Origin: Cysteiniphilum marinum
Lineage (GTDB): Bacteria > Pseudomonadota > Gammaproteobacteria > Francisellales > Francisellaceae
Direction of reading: 5' to 3'
Length of the DNA: 64,000 nt
NCBI RefSeq assembly: GCF_014857925.1
Contig: NZ_JACYVZ010000002.1
Location: 186,001 to 250,000 of the forward strand
The notes under the pieces are model-generated. The model was not told the DNA's origin and did not search any database. It saw only the letters and a program-made list of their open reading frames with translations. Below are positions 18,189-26,291 of this stretch, piece after piece. A program made the position numbers and the translations under genes. Numbering within the stretch: position 1 is the first letter of the stretch; each line of letters starts with the position of its first letter.

Positions 18189-19187
18189 TCACCTTTTGAT
18201 GGTTTGCTTTGCCAGCCTAATAAACTCATGGCTATCGGCAAAGTAATTTGGATAAGCTTTCTTAAGCTCCTTCAGAGGTTGCGCATTAATTAAAACAATA
18301 TCTGTGTTTCGATCATCATTAAATTGTTTCTCAAGAGCTAAATAAGTTTCAACTGCCCTTTGATAACCATTTTTTGTAAAAGGCTGAATTTTAATTTCTT
18401 GATCTTGCAAAATAAGTAAATAATACTCGCCAATACTTGGTGCTTTTTTGTCTATAAATTGTGTTGTTACTCTATATTTTGATAAAGTAGCTAGTGCATT
18501 AAGTTCATTGTCAAGTTTAATTATTTGATCAACATTATCATCACCAAACAATCCCGTAGAAGGCAATTGCTCCATTTTGGCAAACTCATCTGATACTCGA
18601 GCAAAAAACTCTAACCATTTTTCATTACCTGCACTTGCTTTTAACATCTCTCGATTAAAAAGTCCTACAATTTCCACAGCAGTTGCCCAAGCATGCTGCA
18701 CCTTTGTTCTTAATTGAACCTCTACCGTCAAACCTTTATATTTAGCATTTTCTTCTTTTGTTGGATTATATTTATAGCTTAAGTGCAGACTTCTATAACC
18801 TGATTTCTTTGGCGAGTCAAAGTAGTTCTTCTCAACTTTCATTACCTTTTTTACAAGTTCCTTAGCAAGCACTAATACTTGTTCTTTATTTGCTAAGACA
18901 CATCGACAACCACCTATATCTTGCATTCTACTGAGTTGCATTTTCAAGTAGCGCTGCAGCTTTGCAGTAATCGAAGGCGTTCGTTTAAGTCTTTGACTCA
19001 AAATAGCACCTTTATCCAAAGCCTTAGCTTTATGTTTCAGAAGTTTATAGGCAACACTTAGTGGCTGTGCATGCATTGCCCTCCAGTTAGATAGTGCTTG
19101 TAAAGCTTCATCTGTTACATGATCTCTAAGGATTTTTCCTGCCTTATCAGCTTGGCTTTTTGAGATTGTTTGTTCATCTGTAACCAT
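18189..19187 (-). CDS. RelA/SpoT synthetase-domain protein (stand-alone)
   Basis: This 332-residue protein has a (p)ppGpp synthetase-type domain in its first half: RLKRTPSITAKL (66-77), MQDIGGCRC with D90, GYRSLH (130-135) and VEVQLRTKVQHAWA with E156. All the nucleotide and magnesium residues I can check are present, so it is probably active. There is no HD hydrolase, TGS or ACT domain. The C-terminal 130 residues are of a kind I do not recognise. It could be a small alarmone synthetase, or a toxic or anti-phage type (toxSAS/CapRel) with a regulatory tail. It stands alone next to tRNA-Leu. Confidence 0.75.
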   Translation of the reverse strand: MVTDEQTISKSQADKAGKILRDHVTDEALQALSNWRAMHAQPLSVAYKLLKHKAKALDKGAILSQRLKRTPSITAKLQRYLKMQLSRMQDIGGCRCVLANKEQVLVLAKELVKKVMKVEKNYFDSPKKSGYRSLHLSYKYNPTKEENAKYKGLTVEVQLRTKVQHAWATAVEIVGLFNREMLKASAGNEKWLEFFARVSDEFAKMEQLPSTGLFGDDNVDQIIKLDNELNALATLSKYRVTTQFIDKKAPSIGEYYLLILQDQEIKIQPFTKNGYQRAVETYLALEKQFNDDRNTDIVLINAQPLKELKKAYPNYFADSHEFIRLAKQTIKR

Positions 19188-19296
19188 AACATCCTGACTT
19201 TACTGATAATATAAAATTCTTTCAGCCATTATGACAGTAAATAACAAATAGTCTAACGGCATAATAGATATTCAGCATTTTAATTTAGAAAATCTT

Positions 19297-19383
<87 letters not shown>

Positions 19384-19413
19384 ACACAAACTTGTGTGAA
19401 TGATAAATTGAAC

Positions 19414-19466
19414 TTCTCGTATCGCGAGAACAGGTGCTATTCTAGCTAAAGGACATCTGATGTCAA
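19414..19466 (-). promoter_or_regulatory. Promoter and leader hairpin of tRNA-Leu
   Basis: On the minus strand TTGACA (19466-19461) is 16 bp from TAGAAT (19444-19439). Just after the expected start, TTCTCG and CGAGAA (19414-19430) form a 6-bp stem in the precursor leader. A second inverted repeat, CACACAA/TTGTGTG (19383-19398), abuts the mature 5' end. The hairpins may matter for 5' processing. Confidence 0.7.
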
Positions 19467-19512
19467 ACACTATTTAAGCTTTTATAATAATTTATGATGA
19501 ATCAAGATAAGC

Positions 19513-20601
19513 TTAATCAAAATAGCTTGAAAGAAAGTCTGATAAATAATTTTCTGAAATTGATTTATCTACTTTTGCCTGACCAATCGCATCTAACAAA
19601 ATAAGTGTAATACCTGCTGTGGTATTTTTCTTATCACGCAACATTGCTGCGATAAACTGTGTCTGACTCAATCCTTTTGGTAACACCACTGGCAATGAGA
19701 AGCATTGAAGTAGTGCGCGTATTCTTTTAACAACTGATTCATCAACAAATTCTAAAGTTTGTGATAACTCGGCAGCCATTACCATGCCAATAGCAACCGC
19801 TTCACCATGCTTCAACCCTTGATAGTTTTGACAACACTCAATGGCATGTCCAAAGGTGTGCCCAAGATTTAAAAGTGCGCGCACACCCGTTCTTTCTTCT
19901 TCATCAAGACTGACCACATACGCTTTAAGTTCGCAGCTTTTAGCAATGGCATAGATTAATGCATTTGGATCATGCGCTATTAATAACTGAGTATTTTGCT
20001 CAAGCCATGCAAAGAAATCCGCATCAATAATACAACCATATTTAATCACTTCTGCCATGCCTGCGGCAAATTCACGTTGAGGTAAAGTTTTTAAAAATTG
20101 TGTTGATGTCATCACCAATTGTGGTTGGAAAAAAGCACCAATCATATTCTTACCCAATGGGTGATTAATCGCTGTTTTACCGCCTACAGACGAATCTACT
20201 TGTGACAATAAAGTCGTTGGAATCTGAATCACATTGGTACCACGCTGATAGGTAGCCGCTGCAAAGCCTGTAATATCACCGATAACACCACCACCTAATG
20301 CGATAAGCACGCAGTTACGCGTGTAATTACGCTCAAGCAAATGTTGATAGATCACATTTAAAGAATCACTGTTTTTATGCGCTTCACCATCGGCTAAAAT
20401 ACAATGCGCATATTTAAAACATTCACCTTTAATGACTTCATCCAATTGTGATAAATACAAATTAGCAATTGTGACATTAGTGACAATCAGTACTTCTTTG
20501 TTTTTGATATAGGGAATAAGCTTCGTAAAGTTAATATCAGGCGAAATCATAACAGGGTAACTTGACTTACCCTTTGGGGAAACGAGAACCTCGGTGATCA
20601 C
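19513..20601 (-). CDS. aroB: 3-dehydroquinate synthase
   Basis: AroB converts DAHP to 3-dehydroquinate, the second step of the shikimate pathway, using NAD and a divalent metal. The 362 residues have the family motifs [39 protein letters not shown] and [11 protein letters not shown] (metal His). It overlaps aroK upstream by 4 bp, the classical aroK-aroB pair. A tail motif (AMLRDKKNT) is also as expected. Confidence 0.97.
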   Translation of the reverse strand: MITEVLVSPKGKSSYPVMISPDINFTKLIPYIKNKEVLIVTNVTIANLYLSQLDEVIKGECFKYAHCILADGEAHKNSDSLNVIYQHLLERNYTRNCVLIALGGGVIGDITGFAAATYQRGTNVIQIPTTLLSQVDSSVGGKTAINHPLGKNMIGAFFQPQLVMTSTQFLKTLPQREFAAGMAEVIKYGCIIDADFFAWLEQNTQLLIAHDPNALIYAIAKSCELKAYVVSLDEEERTGVRALLNLGHTFGHAIECCQNYQGLKHGEAVAIGMVMAAELSQTLEFVDESVVKRIRALLQCFSLPVVLPKGLSQTQFIAAMLRDKKNTTAGITLILLDAIGQAKVDKSISENYLSDFLSSYFD

Positions 20602-21122
20602 ACCGCCTCTTCCATTAATAGATTGGTGATTTTTTGCACCACATTGCGCACAGTCGTTTCACTTGTCTCAATGGTAATATCGGCAATCTCTCGATATAAT
20701 GGTTCACGCTCTGCCATTAATTTTTTCAGTTGTGCTTCCTTATCATCGACTTGTAATAATGGACGCTTTTTATCTTTGGCTGTACGTTCTAATTGTTGCT
20801 CAATTGAGGCTTGTAAATAAACCACTTTGCCACGCGATGACAACAGCGTTCTGTTCTCAGGCAAAATAATCGCACCACCACCAGTAGCCAAAACAATACC
20901 TTGACGAGTTGCTAAATCACCGAGCACTTCTTGCTCTCTTTTTCTAAAACCGTCTTCGCCCTCAATATCAAAAATCCAATCAATATCAACGCCACAACGT
21001 TGCTCAATCTCACGATCTGAATCGACAAAGTCAAGCTTAAGCTCACTTGCTAATTGACGACCTATTGTACTCTTGCCAGCACCAACTGGCCCAATCAAGA
21101 AAACATTTTGAGTAATAATCAT
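20598..21122 (-). CDS. aroK: Shikimate kinase
   Basis: AroK phosphorylates shikimate at the 3-OH with ATP. The 174-residue protein has the P-loop [15 protein letters not shown], the shikimate-binding DSDREIE, ATGGGAI and the lid KKRPLL. It is the first gene of the aroK-aroB operon and overlaps aroB by 4 bp, so translation is coupled. Confidence 0.96.
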   Translation of the reverse strand: MIITQNVFLIGPVGAGKSTIGRQLASELKLDFVDSDREIEQRCGVDIDWIFDIEGEDGFRKREQEVLGDLATRQGIVLATGGGAIILPENRTLLSSRGKVVYLQASIEQQLERTAKDKKRPLLQVDDKEAQLKKLMAEREPLYREIADITIETSETTVRNVVQKITNLLMEEAV

Positions 21123-21232
21123 TTTTCTCTACATTACGTTAATATGTTTAACACATAGACCCACAACACGATCATAACTTTGCATGATCCACTTCAAAAA
21201 ACCAAAACAAAATACACAAAAAAGTCATTTTA

Positions 21233-21264
21233 AGCAAGATCTTTTGCACTAAAGACATCTTGCT
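21233..21264. other. Strong inverted repeat in the aroK / DUF2062 divergent region
   Basis: AGCAAGAT at 21233-21240 pairs perfectly with ATCTTGCT at 21257-21264, and inside it CTTT pairs with AAAG around TGCACT. It lies 110-140 bp upstream of aroK and about 100 bp upstream of the DUF2062 gene. It could be an operator or a structured leader. There is no T-run, so a terminator is unlikely. Confidence 0.4.
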
Positions 21265-21362
21265 ATGGCTGATAGATTTTTTATTTTTTTGCCAGTGCTC
21301 AACAGCTTTTATCATCACTTTTTGCTATGATTTCTAAAGGTTATTAGTACTGGAAAGAAATC

Positions 21363-21851
21363 GTGAAGCGCAAATGGCTGCCTAGCAAAGAGGAATTGAA
21401 AGAACATAAATGGTTGCGCTTTTTACACAAACACATGCACCATAATTTCTTATGGCAATTTGATAAAAGCAGTGTCAGCAAAGCCTGCGTTATTGGTGGT
21501 TTTATGTGTATGATGCCAATGCCATTTCAAATGGTGCCTGCTGCCATTTTGGCACTTTTTTTGCGTGCTAACTTGATTATTGCCGTTGCATTAGTATGGA
21601 TCAGCAACCCAATCACTATGCTGCCGATGATGTATGGTGCCTATCTATTTGGCTGTTTCATTCTAGGCAAGACACCACTGTTTCATGAGGATAACTTTGC
21701 GTGGCATCAGATGATTACGCATATTCATAGTATTTTTACACCGTTAATTACCGGATGCGTGATTATCGGCTTGATCCTTGGAGTCATATTGGCAAGCATT
21801 AGTTGGTTTGGATTTGCTTTGTTTAAAGCCAAAAATAATAAACATAATTAA
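21363..21851 (+). CDS. DUF2062 membrane protein
   Basis: This 162-residue protein begins with GTG, has a basic N-terminal part (LRFLHKHMHHNFLWQFDKSSVS) and then three hydrophobic segments. GFMCMMPMPFQMVPAAILA and ISNPITMLPMMY are the hallmark of DUF2062 proteins (roles unknown, inner membrane). It is followed by a family A repeat and then by the ligase-type gene on the same strand. Confidence 0.75.
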   Translation: MKRKWLPSKEELKEHKWLRFLHKHMHHNFLWQFDKSSVSKACVIGGFMCMMPMPFQMVPAAILALFLRANLIIAVALVWISNPITMLPMMYGAYLFGCFILGKTPLFHEDNFAWHQMITHIHSIFTPLITGCVIIGLILGVILASISWFGFALFKAKNNKHN

Positions 21852-21858
21852 AGTAACC

Positions 21859-21885
21859 GTACCCTGAGCGTAAGTCGAAGGGTAC
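21859..21885. repeat. Family A repeat within a 27-bp palindrome
   Basis: The CTGAGCG...AGTCGAAG core is bracketed by perfect 7-bp ends GTACCCT and AGGGTAC. It lies just after the DUF2062 stop and could form a hairpin in the mRNA. See 2590-2648 for relatives. Confidence 0.65.
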
Positions 21886-21944
21886 ACTTAGGTAATGGAT
21901 TAGAAATAACAACAAATAAGGATATAAGACAGGAAATATACAAT

Positions 21945-23318
21945 ATGCTAAACAAAAAGTTTCTTTCATCCAATAACACTGAGCATTTTATCTATGGTGT
22001 GATGCTTATTGGACTCATTATGGTCTTTTGGAATCCGATTGGCATGATGAAAATCTCAATGGAAAACACATTAATGCTCTATGTTTGGCGTGGGATTACC
22101 GCACTTTTTTGTTGGATTGTAATTTTGATTTTATTTACCGCAAGTCGTGACGCACGAAATGGCATTTTAGCCACATTTAATGCGCTTTCCACTTGGATCA
22201 AAAGTCTGATCATATTGTTCTTTTGCATTGGCATTATCTCAGCAAGCTTGGCGTTTCATCCAGCAACTGCCTTTAAAGGCATATCAATCGATATCACACT
22301 ACTACTGAGTGTGCTATTCTTAGCGCATTACTTTAGTCGATTTCCAGATCATGTTCGCTGGCTTATTGGCGCTGTGATTGTTTGCGCTATTAGCTACTTG
22401 TTTGTGCTTATACTCAATGTGTTACTGGCGCACTTTTATTTCCCACCAAAAATCGCACAATTTAACTTTCCTGAGTTTTTTTTGCGTCAATTTAACTTTG
22501 CTAATCCGCGATTTTTTGATCATTTTGCCAGTTGGTTTTTGCCCATTTTATGCTTGCCGTTATTAAGTCACAATTATAGTCGTGCATTTAAAGTATTAAG
22601 CTTCATTGCCATGGCGTCTCTGTGGCTTGTTATTATCGCACATAGCTCACGTGCTTTAATTCTCGAGTATATTATTATCACGATTGTGCTTGGTGTTTTA
22701 AATCATAAAATACTGATACGTTTTCTTGGTTGGCAAGTCTTGGCAGTTATTATTGGTGCCCTACTGTTTTATTTGGTTCAAAATATTGTTGGTGGTGAAA
22801 CGGTACTCGCACGCAATATTTTTGCCAATCAAGATCGCTGGAGCTTATGGGCGAAATCATTAGCATTAGCAGCACACCACCCACTACTTGGTGTCGGTGA
22901 GTTAAACGCGCTATATTATCTAAAAGACTATCCGCATAATATTATCCTAACCATTGCCTGCCAATGGGGCGTTATTGGACTGATGTGTTTTCTACTCGTG
23001 GGTTTGCGTGCTTTTCGTCGCGCATGTGAATATATGCAAAGCTATAAACAGTCGGCTTTATATTTTGTTGCCTTTGCGAGTGTGTTGGCAGGGATGACCC
23101 ATGCATTGGTCAGTAATCTCTTCAAATTACAATTAAGCCAATTTAGCTTAGTCTTTGCCATGGGGCTGTTACTCTCCTTTATGCAAAAGCTTATGAAAGA
23201 TCATCAAAAAAATAAAAATAACACGCAAAAAAAATGCCATCTAGTATTGATGGCACTTTGTTTTATATTGATTATTTTATTATTTATAATACCGTTTTTA
23301 TACCAAACGGCTATTTAG
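21945..23318 (+). CDS. O-antigen ligase / pilin oligosaccharyltransferase-type membrane protein
   Basis: The 457-residue inner-membrane protein has about ten hydrophobic helices and a large periplasmic loop with [22 protein letters not shown], the Wzy_C/WaaL pattern. Such enzymes move lipid-linked glycans to lipid A core (WaaL) or to pilin and other proteins (PglL, TfpO). It converges on a type IV pilin gene and their stop codons overlap by 4 bp. In several gammaproteobacteria a pilin gene adjoins its own glycosyltransferase, so pilin modification is a fair inference. An O-antigen ligase remains equally possible from sequence alone. Confidence 0.75.
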   Translation: MLNKKFLSSNNTEHFIYGVMLIGLIMVFWNPIGMMKISMENTLMLYVWRGITALFCWIVILILFTASRDARNGILATFNALSTWIKSLIILFFCIGIISASLAFHPATAFKGISIDITLLLSVLFLAHYFSRFPDHVRWLIGAVIVCAISYLFVLILNVLLAHFYFPPKIAQFNFPEFFLRQFNFANPRFFDHFASWFLPILCLPLLSHNYSRAFKVLSFIAMASLWLVIIAHSSRALILEYIIITIVLGVLNHKILIRFLGWQVLAVIIGALLFYLVQNIVGGETVLARNIFANQDRWSLWAKSLALAAHHPLLGVGELNALYYLKDYPHNIILTIACQWGVIGLMCFLLVGLRAFRRACEYMQSYKQSALYFVAFASVLAGMTHALVSNLFKLQLSQFSLVFAMGLLLSFMQKLMKDHQKNKNNTQKKCHLVLMALCFILIILLFIIPFLYQTAI

Positions 23319-23758
23319 AACTCAGCACAAACATCTGCCACAGTTGCACTATCAACAGTCGTTGCACAAGTCCACGTTACACCATTTGAAGCTGGAACTG
23401 GGGTTAATGAAACAGTGCTTCCACTTAAAACTGTGCCTGCTTCGCTATTGAAAGTATATGTAATTACGCCAGTACCTGAAGCCAATGCTACAGATCCATA
23501 CTTACCGTCTTTATCACTTCCACCTGTTGTAAAGGTTGTAGGCAACGTTCCTCCATTTGTATTAATCTGTTCAGCCACATATGTTTTATCAGATCCTAGG
23601 AAAGAATACGCTTCAGATAATCTTGCACGCTCTGTATAACTGGTATACATTGGAATCGCAATGGCGGTTAAAATCGCAATAATCGCAATCACAATTAATA
23701 ATTCAATTAACGAGAAACCTTTTTGTTTTCTCATTTTTTTAATTTGCTTAATGTCCAT
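23315..23758 (-). CDS. pilA: Type IV major pilin (PilA-like)
   Basis: This 147-residue prepilin has a short basic leader cleaved between G14 and F15, followed by [20 protein letters not shown] with the conserved Glu at mature position 5. The C-terminal domain ends with a disulfide pair (C131, C144) near the end, as in PilA pilins. It would form pili for adhesion, twitching or DNA uptake, and comEC is encoded 2.5 kb away. The ribosome site GAGGAG is well placed. No assembly genes are adjacent. Confidence 0.9.
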   Translation of the reverse strand: MDIKQIKKMRKQKGFSLIELLIVIAIIAILTAIAIPMYTSYTERARLSEAYSFLGSDKTYVAEQINTNGGTLPTTFTTGGSDKDGKYGSVALASGTGVITYTFNSEAGTVLSGSTVSLTPVPASNGVTWTCATTVDSATVADVCAEF

Positions 23759-23979
23759 AACTATTCTCCTCTTTAATTTTTATCTTTTTTCTTTTATGTT
23801 GGTTGGGGGGGCACAATAAACGCTTGAGCTTTTTGTATTAGAAAGCTAGCTCACAGTTGCTTTTTGTGCAAGTACGTTATCGAAAAAAATAGTGTTTTTT
23901 AGGTTTAAGTTAGCAAAAAACGAAATAAGCTAATCTAATGTGCGAGATTAGCCATAAGCCATTAACAACAACAGCCTAA

Positions 23980-24876
23980 TTATTGCACAGACAATCGATC
24001 ATAGCGTTTAAGCATACTCTCATTACCACTGACACCTCCACAGTGCAAATAGATAATAGGTTGAGGTAACTCATGATAAGACTCGAGCATCACTTGCCAT
24101 GTTAATGGGTCATACAATAGATCAAACTCAATGCCTGTTTGTTCCTTAAGTTTATCATACATTGCCAAATGCTCAGGATAGCAAGTCCCGAAATGATACT
24201 TCTTTAAGGATGATAATATTGTTGGTAAACGCCATTTTCCTTGAGATAATTCATTCATCTGCTCATATAAATAATCCTTATCCCCAACACAAGGTACGGT
24301 ATAAATTTGATAAGCCTGCTCGATATATTGCTGTAAATATAATGCGCTCACCCCCGTACCGGAAGCAATGACAATACTCGCTTGGCTTATGTTGCGTGAT
24401 TTAAGATAATCATTAATTTCCTTGGCACATAGTCTTAATCCTTCCTCAGCACCTCTATCTGCACCACCTTGAGCTAAAAACAAGGTATCTGGATCTTCTT
24501 TATAATGACTTTTGACATGTGCCAAAGTTAATGCTTGATCAACAATATGTGTCTTCATTCCTAGTGACAATGCCGCTTTATAATTGCCAAAGGGCATACT
24601 TCTCAGTGTCTTAGGCAGTGGTTTTAACCAATAGTCGAATGACAATTCATGCAAAGCACAAAATTGCGCTACTGCCAACATGTAATTGGATTGCGCACCA
24701 CCAAAGGATACGATCTTGTTGATGTGTGGGTTACGCTTGATATATTTGATAAGCCAATAAAGCTTATAAGCCTTATTACCTGAGAACAGCGGATGAATTA
24801 AATCATCGCGTTTAATAATAAATGCTAAGCCATCAACCTCGACTTCCTCGAAGATTGGCTTATTGAAATGGATAAT
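23980..24876 (-). CDS. PLP-dependent ACC deaminase / D-cysteine desulfhydrase family protein (ATT start proposed)
   Basis: The reading frame continues upstream of the first ATG (24681) for 65 codons. That part encodes essential family sequence: IIKRDDLIHPLFSGNKAYKL with the PLP Lys, and VSFGGAQSNY. No ATG, GTG or TTG occurs between the frame's stop (24897) and this sequence. GGAG at 24888-24885 is 8 nt before ATT at 24876, which is 2 nt after the rubredoxin stop. An ATT start by coupled reinitiation would give 298 residues, a normal length for the family. CTG at 24882 and ATC codons are alternatives, as is start-codon loss making a pseudogene. The family splits amino acids such as ACC or D-cysteine; the substrate is unknown. 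Confidence 0.7.
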   Translation of the reverse strand: MIHFNKPIFEEVEVDGLAFIIKRDDLIHPLFSGNKAYKLYWLIKYIKRNPHINKIVSFGGAQSNYMLAVAQFCALHELSFDYWLKPLPKTLRSMPFGNYKAALSLGMKTHIVDQALTLAHVKSHYKEDPDTLFLAQGGADRGAEEGLRLCAKEINDYLKSRNISQASIVIASGTGVSALYLQQYIEQAYQIYTVPCVGDKDYLYEQMNELSQGKWRLPTILSSLKKYHFGTCYPEHLAMYDKLKEQTGIEFDLLYDPLTWQVMLESYHELPQPIIYLHCGGVSGNESMLKRYDRLSVQ

Positions 24877-24878
24877 GA

Positions 24879-25112
24879 TCAGATCTCCATCATCTCAAAG
24901 TCTTCTTTACCGACGCCACAGTCAGGACACTCAAAGTCATCAGGAACATCTTCCCACTTGGTGCCTGGATGGATACCATCTTCTGGCCAGCCTTCTGCCT
25001 CATCGTAAATCCAACCACAAACCACACACATATATCTTTTGTATTCTAACTCTGACATTTCTTGACTCTTTTCTTGATTTTTTTCTTGGCTCTTTGGCTC
25101 ACTGATTAACAT
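24879..25112 (-). CDS. Rubredoxin with N-terminal extension
   Basis: This 77-residue protein ends with a rubredoxin core: [15 protein letters not shown] and [15 protein letters not shown] hold the four Cys ligands of one iron. Rubredoxins are small electron carriers in the cytoplasm. The core starts near residue 20. Before it are about 18 residues with imperfect SQEK/NQEK repeats. The first ATG (25112) has AAGGTG in good position. The internal ATG at 25058 lacks a clear site, so the extended form is preferred. It overlaps the signals for the deaminase gene downstream. Confidence 0.85.
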   Translation of the reverse strand: MLISEPKSQEKNQEKSQEMSELEYKRYMCVVCGWIYDEAEGWPEDGIHPGTKWEDVPDDFECPDCGVGKEDFEMMEI

Positions 25113-25158
25113 TCTGACACCTTATAATAGCAGGTTCGTCCAAATTATGGCGCACATA

Positions 25159-26073
25159 TTACTGTTTTGTCTGGTCAATGTTAAGTGATTTATCTTCTAA
25201 TATTTTGCTCATCATGACATCATTTTGCTGCCATAACTCATTAATCCACGCTTGAAAGTCCTTCTTTGCTGCATCATCTTGATAATAATTTTGATACGGA
25301 ATATCCTTTGGCTCAATCAGTTCAATATGAATATGCACTTCATTAATAACACCACATAAAAAGTCCCAAAAACTTGGGCGATTTTCAGGGTAAACAATCG
25401 TCACATTTAAAACCCCTTTGATCTTATCACCCAAGACATCTAAAGCAAGTGCGACACCTCCAGCTTTAGGTTGTAATAAATGCTTAAATTGCTTGCCACC
25501 TTTGACATGCTTTTGCGGGGTAAAACGCGTACCCTCAACAAAGTTAACAACCGATACATGGCGATTTTTAAAGCGCTGACAAGCACGCCTTGTCTCAAGC
25601 AAGTCTTGACCTTTTTTCTCAGGATGTTTTTTAAGATAGTGTTTTGAATAACGTTTCATTAACGGGAAATCCAATGCCCAGCAGGCAATGCCAATGATTG
25701 GCACATAGATAAGCTCTTTTTTCATAAAGAACTTAGCAAAGGGAATTTTATTTAAAAACACTTGTTGCAATACGACAATATCAAGCCAGCTTTGATGATT
25801 GCTTAAAATCAAATACGAACGACACATACTAAAATCTTGATAACCACTGACAATATATTTTGTTGGCAAAAGACATAAACTGACTTTGTTATTAATTGTC
25901 ATCCATGACGTTGCCAAGAACATTAACACTTTTCCCACCGTATTTTGCCATGCCTTTTGCGGAATTAATTTCAACAATGACAATATAATCACCGGGACCC
26001 CAAAAATAATCGTATTAATGATCAACAATAGCAACAGCACAACCCCAACTGCAATATGCCATATTCTTTTCAC
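25159..26073 (-). CDS. YihG-like lysophospholipid acyltransferase (PlsC family)
   Basis: The 304-residue membrane protein has an N-terminal hydrophobic helix pair and the PlsC-type catalytic motif LSNHQSWLDIV (HxxxxD), with NFVEGTRFTPQK further on. This layout and length match YihG, a second 1-acylglycerol-3-phosphate acyltransferase of gammaproteobacteria that tunes phospholipid acyl composition. It stands alone, with a family C repeat upstream. Confidence 0.82.
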   Translation of the reverse strand: MKRIWHIAVGVVLLLLLIINTIIFGVPVIILSLLKLIPQKAWQNTVGKVLMFLATSWMTINNKVSLCLLPTKYIVSGYQDFSMCRSYLILSNHQSWLDIVVLQQVFLNKIPFAKFFMKKELIYVPIIGIACWALDFPLMKRYSKHYLKKHPEKKGQDLLETRRACQRFKNRHVSVVNFVEGTRFTPQKHVKGGKQFKHLLQPKAGGVALALDVLGDKIKGVLNVTIVYPENRPSFWDFLCGVINEVHIHIELIEPKDIPYQNYYQDDAAKKDFQAWINELWQQNDVMMSKILEDKSLNIDQTKQ

Positions 26074-26136
26074 ACCTACTCTCCAGTTTTTTATTTTAGT
26101 TTTGTTTTATCTGGAGCCCCACATTTTTTCTATTTC

Positions 26137-26250
26137 AACACCCCGCCTCACAAGTTCGGCACCCCTCTTTCTAAGAGAGGAATATAAAATCACCATTGCC
26201 CAATTCCCCTCTTTGCAAGAGGGGTGGCAGTCGCAGACTGACGGGGTGTT
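26137..26250. repeat. 114-bp palindromic repeat, family C, copy 2
   Basis: This element is the inverse-orientation twin of 7516-7628. The ends AACACCCCG and CGGGGTGTT are kept. One small stem reads CAGTC-GCA-GACTG here and CAGCC-GTA-GGCTG in the other copy, a compensatory pair change. The flanks also share TCTATTTC on one side. It lies between yihG and comEC. Confidence 0.85.
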
Positions 26251-26291
26251 TCTAAATCATAGTTTTTTAAAAAATGCGTAACTCCAATTAT

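Noticed and set aside
23850-23880. Sigma-54 type promoter upstream of pilA (TTGCAC...GCAA)
   Set aside because: The spacing between the -24 and -12 like elements is too short and the second T's are missing.
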